Below are positions 1-5,375 of a stretch of 9,157 nt of DNA, one piece after another. The position numbers were made by a program, and so were the translations under genes. The stretch covers positions 1 through 9,157 of the forward strand of contig CAZCBJ010000162.1 in NCBI GenBank assembly GCA_964496705.1, written 5' to 3'. The notes under the pieces are model-generated. The model ran no database searches, had not been told where the DNA came from, and saw only the letters and a list, made by a program, of their open reading frames with translations. How positions within the stretch are numbered: the first letter of the stretch is position 1; the number at the start of each line of letters is the position of its first letter. This DNA is from CAZCBJ01 sp964496705 (GTDB taxonomy: Bacteria; Chloroflexota; Anaerolineae; Anaerolineales; Anaerolineaceae).

Positions 1-656
1 CAAACAGCCAGCGTCTTTCCAGCCTGGCGCCCCAAAAGGTTTTCATCGAAGAATTAATCAGCCCACTGCGCTGGGTGGAAGAAATAAGACACACTCAACC
101 TTCGCATCTCGGCTGGAATGGACGTTGGTCGTCTTCCACCACCCAGTTTGTCGCCGGCGGTTCAGGTGAGAGCGATTTGGAGCTGCTTCAGACCACAGTT
201 TTTCTACACCGAGAACTGAAACTATCCAGGGTGTATTATTCAGGCTTCTCCCCTGTCCCTGGCACACCCTTGGAAAACCAGCCTGCCATCCATCCTTGGC
301 GGCAGAATCGTTTATATCAGGCCAGTTTTCTGATTCGCGATTATGGCTTTGAGCTGGAAGATATGCCTTTTGAGAACACTTGCAATTTGCCCCTGGACAT
401 CGATCCCAAACTGGCCTGGGCGCGCCAGCACCTGAGCAGCCAACCTGTCGAAATAAACCAGGCAGATTTGCACGATCTGATCCGCATCCCAGGAATCGGT
501 CCGCGCAGCGCTCGGGTAATCCTTGAAAATCGCCGCAAAGGGAAAATAACCCGCATTGAACATCTCACAGCATTGGGAATCTCTGTTAAAAGAGCGCTGC
601 CCTTTATATTACTGAACGGGCGCAGACCATCTATTCAATTGACTTTCCTTCAATGA
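1..656 (+). CDS. Radical SAM / helix-hairpin-helix DNA-metabolism protein, C-terminal part (5' truncated)
   Basis: The reading frame is already open at base 3, so the gene starts left of the window and about 217 C-terminal residues are seen. The visible part matches the end of the HhH-containing radical SAM family (COG4277-like, annotated as putative DNA modification/repair radical SAM protein). It shows the family-typical stretches TTQFVAGGSGESD and YYSGFSPVPGTPLE. A helix-hairpin-helix follows at roughly residues 149-195 of the visible part, with hairpin IPGIGPRSA, a non-specific DNA-binding motif. The radical SAM CxxxCxxC cluster-binding motif should lie upstream and cannot be checked. A cytoplasmic, DNA-associated role is inferred from the family; the reaction is unknown. 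The TGA stop overlaps the ATG of the next gene (ATGA, 653-656), implying translational coupling. The first methionine-like codon in view (GTG at 75) is not the start, because family sequence continues upstream of it. Confidence 0.85.
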   Translation, partial: NSQRLSSLAPQKVFIEELISPLRWVEEIRHTQPSHLGWNGRWSSSTTQFVAGGSGESDLELLQTTVFLHRELKLSRVYYSGFSPVPGTPLENQPAIHPWRQNRLYQASFLIRDYGFELEDMPFENTCNLPLDIDPKLAWARQHLSSQPVEINQADLHDLIRIPGIGPRSARVILENRRKGKITRIEHLTALGISVKRALPFILLNGRRPSIQLTFLQ

Positions 657-1024
657 ATGATGCTTCTCATCAAATACATTTTCGATTTATTGATGAGCCA
701 ATCCAGCCAATTTTTAAGGTTGCCCCTCTCTTAGAAAAAACACCCTCTTGCCCTGATGGGTTCATCTGGGGCGAACAGACGCTGCGTATTGTCGCTTTGC
801 TGGCAGAATGGCGCAATTATGGAAGACGCGGCAGGATGGCCACCAACATGACACCCGCACACACTCGACAGGCCTCCCGCGTGGGTTCCTGGGGTGTCGG
901 GCGTTTCTTTTTCCGAGTCGAGGTGGAAGATGGCAGGATTTTTGAGATTTATTACGACCGCGCTCCAAAAAACGCGGGCGATCGCAAAGGCAAATGGCTT
1001 GTTTATGGTGAACGTATAGCCTGA
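653..1024 (+). CDS. DUF6504-like small protein, coupled to the HhH radical SAM gene
   Basis: This is a 123-residue cytoplasmic protein with no signal peptide or membrane segment. The pattern resembles the DUF6504 family: an N-terminal FIDEPI stretch, then GFIWGEQTLRIVALLAEW (around 36-53), then a C-terminal half ending FFFRVEVEDGRIFEIYYD and KGKWLVYGE. The assignment is by eye and moderate. The ATG at 653 overlaps the preceding stop in ATGA and has no Shine-Dalgarno sequence (the upstream bases are pyrimidine-rich), so translation probably depends on re-initiation after the radical SAM gene. From memory, DUF6504 proteins in actinobacteria often sit beside Y-family/ImuB-type polymerase genes. 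That association and the HhH partner here suggest a DNA-metabolism role, but no activity is known. A basic, Arg-rich middle (RNYGRRGRMATN, about 54-65) would suit nucleic-acid contact. The stop codon lies in the loop of a hairpin shared with the convergent CBS gene. Confidence 0.75.
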   Translation: MNDASHQIHFRFIDEPIQPIFKVAPLLEKTPSCPDGFIWGEQTLRIVALLAEWRNYGRRGRMATNMTPAHTRQASRVGSWGVGRFFFRVEVEDGRIFEIYYDRAPKNAGDRKGKWLVYGERIA

Positions 1025-1035
1025 ATGGCTATACG
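1013..1035. terminator. Inverted repeat spanning both convergent stop codons (possible bidirectional terminator)
   Basis: A perfect 9-bp inverted repeat, CGTATAGCC / GGCTATACG, is separated by the 5-nt loop TGAAT. The loop carries the TGA stop of the + strand gene, and the right arm carries the TAG stop of the - strand CBS gene. It lies exactly where the two convergent genes meet, with 4 bp between the stops. No T-tract follows on either strand, so it is not a canonical intrinsic terminator. It could still limit read-through or protect 3' ends. Confidence 0.4.
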
Positions 1036-1472
1036 ACATAATCTTGTCCCAAAATATAATTTTCCAGGCTGTGGATGGTGATATTTTTTTGGGAGATCAT
1101 CTCCTCCACCACATCCCGCATAGAGATCATCGCAAGCGGCATGCCATGCTCCAATACCGGCAGATGCCGTATTCGTTCTTGCGACATCAGCGCCATACAT
1201 TCATCAATGCTGGTATCCTGGGTGACATAGATCACCACGGTCGACATCAAATCTGAGACTGAGATTGACAGATTGACCTGTTCATGTCCTATGCAATAAC
1301 GAGCCAGATCGCGCTCCGAGAAAATGCCGATCAAATCCTCATCTTCCATCACCAAAACAGCACCGATATCTTTTTCTTTCATTAACTCAAGCGCTTCGAG
1401 AACGGTCTGATGGGATTCGATGGCCCAAACATATTTACCCTTTTCTTCCAGAATATGCCGGACAGTGAACAT
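1029..1472 (-). CDS. Two-CBS-domain protein
   Basis: The 147-residue soluble protein is almost entirely one CBS pair (Bateman module). The first CBS is at about 8-62, ending in the IGIFSERDLAR motif, and the second at about 71-125, with MISMRDVVEEM in the equivalent place. The conserved S/T-x-x-D of each half (S52-E-R-D55 and S117-M-R-D120) is the usual ribose/phosphate contact for adenine nucleotides, so binding of AMP/ATP or a similar ligand is likely but the ligand is unknown. No catalytic or DNA-binding domain is attached, so it is a stand-alone sensor or regulatory subunit with an unidentified partner. The start is well supported: a full AGGAGG lies 5 nt before the ATG. The gene sits 128 bp downstream of the rhomboid gene on the same strand. 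It may have its own promoter, or be read through from the gmk operon. Confidence 0.9.
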   Translation of the reverse strand: MFTVRHILEEKGKYVWAIESHQTVLEALELMKEKDIGAVLVMEDEDLIGIFSERDLARYCIGHEQVNLSISVSDLMSTVVIYVTQDTSIDECMALMSQERIRHLPVLEHGMPLAMISMRDVVEEMISQKNITIHSLENYILGQDYVV

Positions 1473-1477
1473 TTGCT

Positions 1478-1483
1478 CCTCCT
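1478..1483 (-). promoter_or_regulatory. Shine-Dalgarno of the CBS gene
   Basis: Perfect AGGAGG on the minus strand, 5 nt upstream of the ATG. It is the strongest ribosome binding site in the window and fixes the start of the CBS gene. Confidence 0.8.
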
Positions 1484-1566
1484 TAATATACTCAAAAGCG
1501 CCCCAATTGAAAGAATAAATGGCGGGTGAAACTAGTGAATTTTTTCACAGGCTGGGATACAAACTA

Positions 1567-1572
1567 ATTATA
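1567..1572 (-). promoter_or_regulatory. Candidate -10 box for the CBS gene
   Basis: A consensus TATAAT on the minus strand lies in the 128-bp gap between the rhomboid stop and the CBS start. It would give a leader of roughly 85-90 nt. No good -35 hexamer is seen at 16-18 bp, so this is tentative. The same gap holds a short palindrome, GTGAA-TTTT-TTCAC (1535-1548), and a minus-strand run of seven T (1574-1580) behind a weak AAAAAC/GTTTTT stem. The T run may be a poor terminator for the rhomboid transcript. Confidence 0.3.
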
Positions 1573-1600
1573 CAAAAAAACGCTGGTTTTTGGGGAATTT

Positions 1601-2356
1601 CTAAACCACAAACCTGAGAGCTGCAAACAGTATTGTGAACAACAATACAGCCGATCCAATCCGCCAAACTTGAGTGCTTGAACGCTGATCCATTAATATT
1701 AATTGCGGTGGTTTACCAATCATGCCGTAAATTGGACCGCCCAACCACGAAAATCCCAACCCACCCATCAGTCCACCGACCAATCCCCATAATTCCACCT
1801 TGATAAACAAGCTCAAGGAGAAATTAATGGCGATGATCAACGCAATATTCATCAAAATCGAACGCAATTTTTCCCCGAACAGGAATCGGTTCTGATAAAC
1901 AAAGACCCCCTGCGCAGCAACCAGGGCAAAGAGGCCGGTGGCGGAACCAAAAGAGGGACCAGGAGACATCCATAGTGAAACGACATTGCCTGCCAGCGCT
2001 CCTAGGCAATACAGCACGAAAAACCGCCCATGGCCGTAATGCTCCTCCAACATCCTCCCGAGTATATAAAGCGAATACATATTAATTCCAACATGCACCA
2101 GCGATGCATGGACCAAAACAGGGGTGATCAACCGCCAGATCTCACCTTGTAGGATTCGCTCATTAATCTTCGCCCCCAGGAAAGCGATCAAATCTTCGCC
2201 CACAGCCGACTTTACCAACATTTGAAACAAGAAAAATCCCAGCGTCAGACCCATGAGTGCATAAGTCACCCAGGGTTTCTGAGCGGCTGTCCAAAAGGTG
2301 ACCTGGGTCTCAGAGGGTTGGTTGATCTGCGAAGATACTGGCTCAGGTTGCGTCAT
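1601..2356 (-). CDS. Rhomboid-family membrane protein, probable pseudoprotease
   Basis: This 251-residue protein has a polar N-terminal tail (1-28) and then six or seven hydrophobic segments in the rhomboid arrangement. The TM2 signature is intact: H83 and H88 with N92, in HASLVHVGIN, the equivalents of GlpG H145, H150 and N154. The usual nucleophile motif GxSx before LFGL reads G-S-A-T-G-L-F-A-L. The nucleophile position is A139, exactly 47 residues after N92 as in GlpG (N154 to S201). The catalytic histidine of the last core helix (usually WxHxGG) is L192 in WGLVGG, again with the GlpG spacing of 53. Both dyad residues therefore appear missing. An adjacent S138 exists but has no histidine partner. 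Family membership is clear; loss of proteolysis is inferred, and a binding or chaperone role like that of iRhoms is possible. The ATG overlaps the gmk stop (ATGA), so the two are translationally coupled. Confidence 0.9.
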   Translation of the reverse strand: MTQPEPVSSQINQPSETQVTFWTAAQKPWVTYALMGLTLGFFLFQMLVKSAVGEDLIAFLGAKINERILQGEIWRLITPVLVHASLVHVGINMYSLYILGRMLEEHYGHGRFFVLYCLGALAGNVVSLWMSPGPSFGSATGLFALVAAQGVFVYQNRFLFGEKLRSILMNIALIIAINFSLSLFIKVELWGLVGGLMGGLGFSWLGGPIYGMIGKPPQLILMDQRSSTQVWRIGSAVLLFTILFAALRFVV

Positions 2357-2982
2357 AACGCCACGCGGCGATGGTTCACCCGATGATGCTCTGTGTGAAT
2401 GATGGCTTCGACGATATCCACCGCTTCTTTCAATTTGCGGTGCCTGTTGACCACCACATAATCATATTCTGGTAAATGATCCAGCTCGATTTTGCCCATT
2501 TCAATTCGGTGCTGCTGTTCTTCAGCGGACATTTCACTATCGCGATTCTTTAGACGGTGAATCCATTCTTCTTTGCTGGCTGGAATCAGAAAAATGGTCA
2601 CAGCCTGAGGAAAAATAGCCTTCAACCGGACGACGCCCTGCACATCCAGACGGAATATCAAATCTTTGCCACTGGCGAGCGCCTCTTCCACCTGTTTACG
2701 CCCAACCCCTTTATATTGACCATACACCAGTGCATGTTCGATGAGTTCATTTTGGGCAATCATCATTTCAAATCCCTCAACGTCCACATAATAATAATCC
2801 ACTCCATCCAATTCACCCGGGCGCGGCGCACGGCTGGTGGTGGTAACGACAAAATGCAGTGGAAGATTACGCTGGATGAGTGCCCTGACCACAGCATCTT
2901 TGCCAACCCCGGAAACACCCGAGAGCAGAATGACCAATGGAGACGGTCGGTGTAAGCCTTCAAATATGTCTTGCTCGCTCAT
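2353..2982 (-). CDS. gmk: Guanylate kinase
   Basis: The 209-residue cytoplasmic enzyme phosphorylates GMP to GDP with ATP in purine nucleotide synthesis. The P-loop is GVSGVGKDAV (22-31). The GMP-binding signature is TTSRAPRPGELDGVDYYYV (48-66), with Arg51 and Arg54. The family-typical RLDVQG (111-116) and FLIPAS (131-136) follow, then the lid region with RLKNRDSE (143-150) and HRI (158-160). The length is normal. The P-loop carries Asp-Ala after the lysine rather than Ser/Gly-Thr; this GKDAV variant is, from memory, shared with plant organellar enzymes and some bacteria, so it does not imply inactivity. YGQYKG replaces the more common NYYGT around the GMP site. The ATG is preceded by GGAAGG at 6-nt spacing. 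The stop overlaps the rhomboid start. A divergent zinc-ribbon gene lies upstream. Confidence 0.95.
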   Translation of the reverse strand: MSEQDIFEGLHRPSPLVILLSGVSGVGKDAVVRALIQRNLPLHFVVTTTSRAPRPGELDGVDYYYVDVEGFEMMIAQNELIEHALVYGQYKGVGRKQVEEALASGKDLIFRLDVQGVVRLKAIFPQAVTIFLIPASKEEWIHRLKNRDSEMSAEEQQHRIEMGKIELDHLPEYDYVVVNRHRKLKEAVDIVEAIIHTEHHRVNHRRVAL

Positions 2983-3011
2983 GGTTACCTTCCAATTCAG
3001 GGCTTTGTTTG

Positions 3012-3039
3012 ATTATAATTGAATGTTGCCAACTCACAA
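3012..3039 (-). promoter_or_regulatory. Candidate sigma70-type promoter for gmk
   Basis: On the minus strand, TTGTGA (3034-3039) and TATAAT (3012-3017) are separated by 16 bp. Transcription would start near 3005 and give a leader of about 22 nt containing the GGAAGG ribosome site. The -10 is perfect and the -35 matches 4 of 6. Confidence 0.4.
3014..3019 (+). promoter_or_regulatory. Candidate -10 box for the FmdB-type gene
   Basis: TATAAT on the plus strand shares the 8-bp palindrome ATTATAAT with the gmk -10. There is no convincing -35 at 16-18 bp. The leader to the ATG at 3061 would be about 35 nt. Transcription from both strands at this one core would be mutually exclusive. Confidence 0.3.
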
Positions 3040-3051
3040 CTTAAAATACTT

Positions 3052-3055
3052 GGAG
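3052..3055 (+). promoter_or_regulatory. Ribosome binding site fixing the FmdB-type start
   Basis: GGAG with a 5-nt spacer (ACGAA) precedes ATG 3061. This supports 3061 over the upstream in-frame codon at 3019. Confidence 0.65.
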
Positions 3056-3060
3056 ACGAA

Positions 3061-3453
3061 ATGCCTAATTATGAATTTCGCTGCCTGGATTGCCGACGCA
3101 GGTTTGATGTTTTTATGACCTACGCTGAATATGGCAATAAGGCGGTCGCATGTCCAAATTGCAAAAGCAACAACATCCAGCGCCGCATTGGCCGCATCCG
3201 TTTTGCACGCTCAGAGGAGAACCGCTTGGAAAACCTGGCTGATCCAGGCAACTTGGCCAGTCTTGAAGATGATCCCAAAGCGCTGGGGAGAATGATGCGC
3301 CAGATGAGCTCAGAATTGGGCGAGGATATCGGTCCAGAGTTCCATGAAGTTGTTGGGAGATTGGAATCCGGCGAAAGTCCTGAAGACATAGAGAAGAATA
3401 TGCCGGACCTGGGGACTGACCTACCCGACAGCGGCGGAATGGATGATTTTTAA
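3061..3453 (+). CDS. FmdB-type zinc-ribbon protein
   Basis: The 130-residue soluble protein begins MPNYEFRCLDC, the hallmark of the FmdB/CxxC_CxxC_SSSS regulatory-type zinc ribbon. Cysteines 8, 11, 31 and 34 form two CxxC knuckles that should bind one zinc. An Arg-rich stretch (IQRRIGRIRFARS, about 39-51) follows. The remainder is predicted helical and then acidic and disordered (GESPEDIEKNMPDLG and a tail ending in GMDDF). The family was named from an amidase/formamidase-linked regulator, but the function of most members is unknown, so no regulatory target is claimed. I chose ATG 3061 over an in-frame start at 3019 because the ribbon begins exactly here, GGAG lies 5 nt upstream (3052-3055), and 3019 falls within the likely promoter. 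The gene converges on the HEWIH gene with 2 bp between stops. Confidence 0.85.
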   Translation: MPNYEFRCLDCRRRFDVFMTYAEYGNKAVACPNCKSNNIQRRIGRIRFARSEENRLENLADPGNLASLEDDPKALGRMMRQMSSELGEDIGPEFHEVVGRLESGESPEDIEKNMPDLGTDLPDSGGMDDF

Positions 3454-3455
3454 CT

Positions 3456-4712
3456 TCACGGTTGGTTGACTGCGCGGTAAAGCTGCTCAACCGAGGTCAT
3501 CCAGGAAATCCGATTAACGAAGGCTGCCAGCGAGCCGCTTTGTTCCCTTAGCTTGCGCACTGCCGGCCCAACCGGATCCTGGCCTGCCGCCCCGCCTGGC
3601 TCACTGGCATATGCACCGTGAAAAGCGAAATACGCCTGATTTAACCTGCGTATCCGGTATCCATTTTCCCAAAATTGCTGGCGACGGGTTTCCATATATT
3701 GCTCTGCTTCATCCACCCGTTTTTCGGCCAACAAAGAATCGACCACCAGGCGAGTGACGCGCATCTCCTCGGGAAAATTGAATTGCACAGGATGATTCGT
3801 GGCAGCCTGGCGGTTCTGATCGGTTACCATATCTGTGATGGGTTTGGGCAGGTATTCAGGGAAAAATACAGACAAGGCTCCTTCGCCAATTTCCTTGCCC
3901 GCAATGGAGGCGGTCGTTTCGTTCATTGTGCGTAATTGTGGCGTGGTCTCATAATTAATTCCCAAAGGGCGCAGAGTTAAATAATTATGAATCCACTCAT
4001 GACTGATAACATCTGTTAGAAAAACCATATTATCGGTGCGCATCACCATGGTGGGATAAGTCCCAATCCCACCCACAGGCTCCACCAAGGCCGATACATC
4101 GTAGGCATTTTCTACCGCTTGCTCCAATGCAACCATTTGGGCCACAGTTAATTCGGGTAACAATGAGATATTGGCTTCCTGTCGAATGATCTCACGGGGT
4201 GAAATGATCAGCGCGTATGGCAGCGGTGTTGCGTGATATAGGAGCGCCGGAATTGGAGAACCGCCCAGAGATAAATCTAAGTCTGCGATTACCGCGGACA
4301 CTTGCTCCTGAAGTACAGCCTCAGCCATCGGGCCCAATCTGGCCAAATCCTTCTCAACAGAATCGAGCTGATCAGCCAATCCGGCGGCGTTTTTGGCTGG
4401 ATTTCTTTCACTCGGGTCAGAGTAAATGGCGTTAATTTGCGCCCTAAATTGGCTTACCTTGCGCGTCGCCGCCAACATATCGGTAACGACCTGCTTCTGA
4501 ACACTGTCATCCATATAACGGGAGACGTCCAGAGCCATGCTGGCTCCTTTTAGGATAACAGTATCAACTGTCCAGGTCACATAATCAAATTCAATCATCC
4601 GGGTGAAAAATCGGAAACGCTCTGTCTTTTCAGCGGGTTCAACAGCGCTTCCACCTAGAAAAAAACTACATATGATTGCGATAAAGCAGAGTCTGATGAA
4701 GACCAATCCCAT
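3456..4712 (-). CDS. Exported HEWIH gluzincin-like metallopeptidase of unknown role
   Basis: The 418-residue product has a hydrophobic N-terminal segment (about residues 3-23, ending GGSA), read as a signal peptide or membrane anchor. The Cys at 15 is not in a convincing lipobox, so a lipoprotein is not claimed. Residues 110-150 are helical and acidic. The zinc motif HEWIH (238-242) is followed 22 residues later by NETTA (264-268), so H238, H242 and E265 would bind zinc and E239 would be the catalytic base. This is the HExxH...NExxA layout of gluzincins. Downstream, YRIRRLNQAYFAFHGAYA (352-369) resembles the closing motif of uncharacterised relatives and faintly that of COG4324 putative aminopeptidases. 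The substrate is unknown. AGGAG directly abuts the ATG (zero spacing), while TTG at codon 3 (4706) has an ideal 6-nt spacing and may be the true start. Confidence 0.8.
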   Translation of the reverse strand: MGLVFIRLCFIAIICSFFLGGSAVEPAEKTERFRFFTRMIEFDYVTWTVDTVILKGASMALDVSRYMDDSVQKQVVTDMLAATRKVSQFRAQINAIYSDPSERNPAKNAAGLADQLDSVEKDLARLGPMAEAVLQEQVSAVIADLDLSLGGSPIPALLYHATPLPYALIISPREIIRQEANISLLPELTVAQMVALEQAVENAYDVSALVEPVGGIGTYPTMVMRTDNMVFLTDVISHEWIHNYLTLRPLGINYETTPQLRTMNETTASIAGKEIGEGALSVFFPEYLPKPITDMVTDQNRQAATNHPVQFNFPEEMRVTRLVVDSLLAEKRVDEAEQYMETRRQQFWENGYRIRRLNQAYFAFHGAYASEPGGAAGQDPVGPAVRKLREQSGSLAAFVNRISWMTSVEQLYRAVNQP

Positions 4713-4717
4713 CTCCT
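4713..4717 (-). promoter_or_regulatory. Shine-Dalgarno touching the annotated ATG of the HEWIH gene
   Basis: AGGAG on the minus strand is immediately followed by ATG 4712, a spacing too short for normal initiation. The TTG two codons downstream (4706-4704) sits 6 nt from it. The start is therefore ambiguous between 4712 and 4706, and the signal peptide is intact in either case. Confidence 0.5.
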
Positions 4718-4725
4718 AAAAACGG

Positions 4726-4731
4726 ATTATA
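4726..4731 (-). promoter_or_regulatory. Candidate -10 box for the HEWIH gene
   Basis: Perfect TATAAT on the minus strand, with a predicted transcription start near 4719. The leader would be only about 7 nt to ATG 4712, or 13 nt to TTG 4706. No good -35 is seen at 17 bp; GGGACA (4753-4758) is at 21 bp, which is too far. An inverted repeat CCAGC-8nt-GCTGG (4757-4774) lies just upstream and could be an operator. Confidence 0.35.
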
Positions 4732-4805
4732 CCTTCTGGCAGTGTATGGAATTGTCCCAGCGCATTAAGGCTGGATGAGAAAACCATCTACATAACACAT
4801 TCATA

Positions 4806-4834
4806 TTGACAACGTTTGCATAAAACCATAAAAT
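4806..4834 (+). promoter_or_regulatory. Strong sigma70-like promoter of the marR-exporter operon
   Basis: TTGACA (4806-4811), a 17-bp spacer and TAAAAT (4829-4834) give a perfect -35 and a 5/6 -10 at the optimal distance. This is the best promoter in the window. Transcription would start near 4841. It excludes the upstream in-frame TTG at 4816 as a start for the regulator and favours ATG 4882. Confidence 0.7.
4807..4820. promoter_or_regulatory. Imperfect palindrome over the -35/spacer, candidate MarR operator
   Basis: The 14-bp sequence TGACAACGTTTGCA is a near-palindrome (10 of 14 positions symmetric) centred on CG. It overlaps the -35 box and the first part of the spacer. It is followed by a direct repeat CATAAAAC/CATAAAAT (4819-4834) that covers the -10. 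MarR regulators commonly bind such palindromes and repress their own operon. Assignment here is by position only. Confidence 0.25.
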
Positions 4835-4852
4835 CATCCAGATTAAAAATTC

Positions 4853-4873
4853 GCAGTGCGAACTTTTCGCTGC
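4853..4873 (+). promoter_or_regulatory. Hairpin in the marR leader
   Basis: GCAGTGCGAA, loop CTT, then TTCGCTGC can form a bulged stem (5 bp + 3 bp with a 2-nt bulge). It occupies the place where a Shine-Dalgarno sequence should be, ending 8 nt before ATG 4882. No purine-rich ribosome site is visible, so translation of the regulator may be weak or structure-dependent. Confidence 0.3.
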
Positions 4874-4881
4874 CCAAAACT

Positions 4882-5370
4882 ATGCAATCAAACACATCAC
4901 TTGGTCTTTCGCTTTTTCAAACCCTGATGCTCATTTCCAGGACGCTGGATTCCATCATCCGGCGTCAGCAATCAGATTTACTTCCGCCGCATTTTCTTTT
5001 CCTGGGGGCGGTAAAACAAAACCCATTGCCCCAACGCGAAATTAGCCGGCATCTGCGCATTGGTGCATCAACCGTATCCGCCACCATCGATGTATTGGCC
5101 AGGCGGGGATTAATCGCGCGTGAGCGTTCTGAAGCAGACCGTCGCGTGATCTTGATTCGCATAACACCCGCAGGAGAAGAATTGCTATCTGCAAGCATAA
5201 AAAATCTGCTCGACGAAATGCAAGCCATTCTGAACTCATTGACAGAAGATGAACTGGAAACAGTCACCCAATCAATGGGCATCTTGCATGCGACCTTTTT
5301 ACAGGCTGCCGCAATCAATCTGCCAGAGCACATCATCGAGAGCCCATTCCCGGTATTCGAGGAAAAATAA
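4882..5370 (+). CDS. MarR-family transcriptional regulator
   Basis: The 162-residue protein has the MarR layout: N-terminal dimerisation helices (1-45), a winged helix-turn-helix at about 48-96, and C-terminal dimerisation helices. The HTH reads LPQREISRHLRIGASTVSAT, the recognition helix continues into IDVLARRGLI, and the wing carries the typical SEADRR-VILIRIT pattern, then T-P-A-G-E-E. MarR proteins are dimeric repressors or activators that often respond to small aromatic or toxic ligands and control adjacent exporters. The adjacent exporter, 5 bp downstream, is the obvious target, with autoregulation likely. I chose ATG 4882 because an in-frame TTG at 4816 lies inside the promoter. The start lacks a visible Shine-Dalgarno sequence. 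The C-terminal tail (LPEHIIESPFPVFEEK) is not a recognised domain. The family call is firm; ligand and targets are unknown. Confidence 0.88.
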   Translation: MQSNTSLGLSLFQTLMLISRTLDSIIRRQQSDLLPPHFLFLGAVKQNPLPQREISRHLRIGASTVSATIDVLARRGLIARERSEADRRVILIRITPAGEELLSASIKNLLDEMQAILNSLTEDELETVTQSMGILHATFLQAAAINLPEHIIESPFPVFEEK

Positions 5371-5375
5371 ATAAT

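Noticed and set aside
1535..1548. Palindrome GTGAA-TTTT-TTCAC upstream of the CBS gene
   Set aside because: Arms of only 5 bp in an AT-rich stretch are expected by chance; no regulator nearby suggests a site.
1574..1594. Possible intrinsic terminator after the rhomboid gene (minus-strand T run)
   Set aside because: The stem is essentially five A-U pairs plus one C-G with the T run inside it, too weak to annotate as a terminator.
2557..2955. 132-codon plus-strand open frame opposite gmk
   Set aside because: It is antisense to an unmistakable guanylate kinase and has no ribosome site or homology signal.
3019..3060. Upstream in-frame extension of the FmdB-type gene to ATG 3019
   Set aside because: The extension lies in the promoter region, has no Shine-Dalgarno sequence, and precedes the universal MPxYE(F/Y)xC start, which has its own GGAG.
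4816..4881. Upstream TTG start for the MarR gene
   Set aside because: It would begin inside the TTGACA-17-TAAAAT promoter spacer, upstream of the predicted transcription start.
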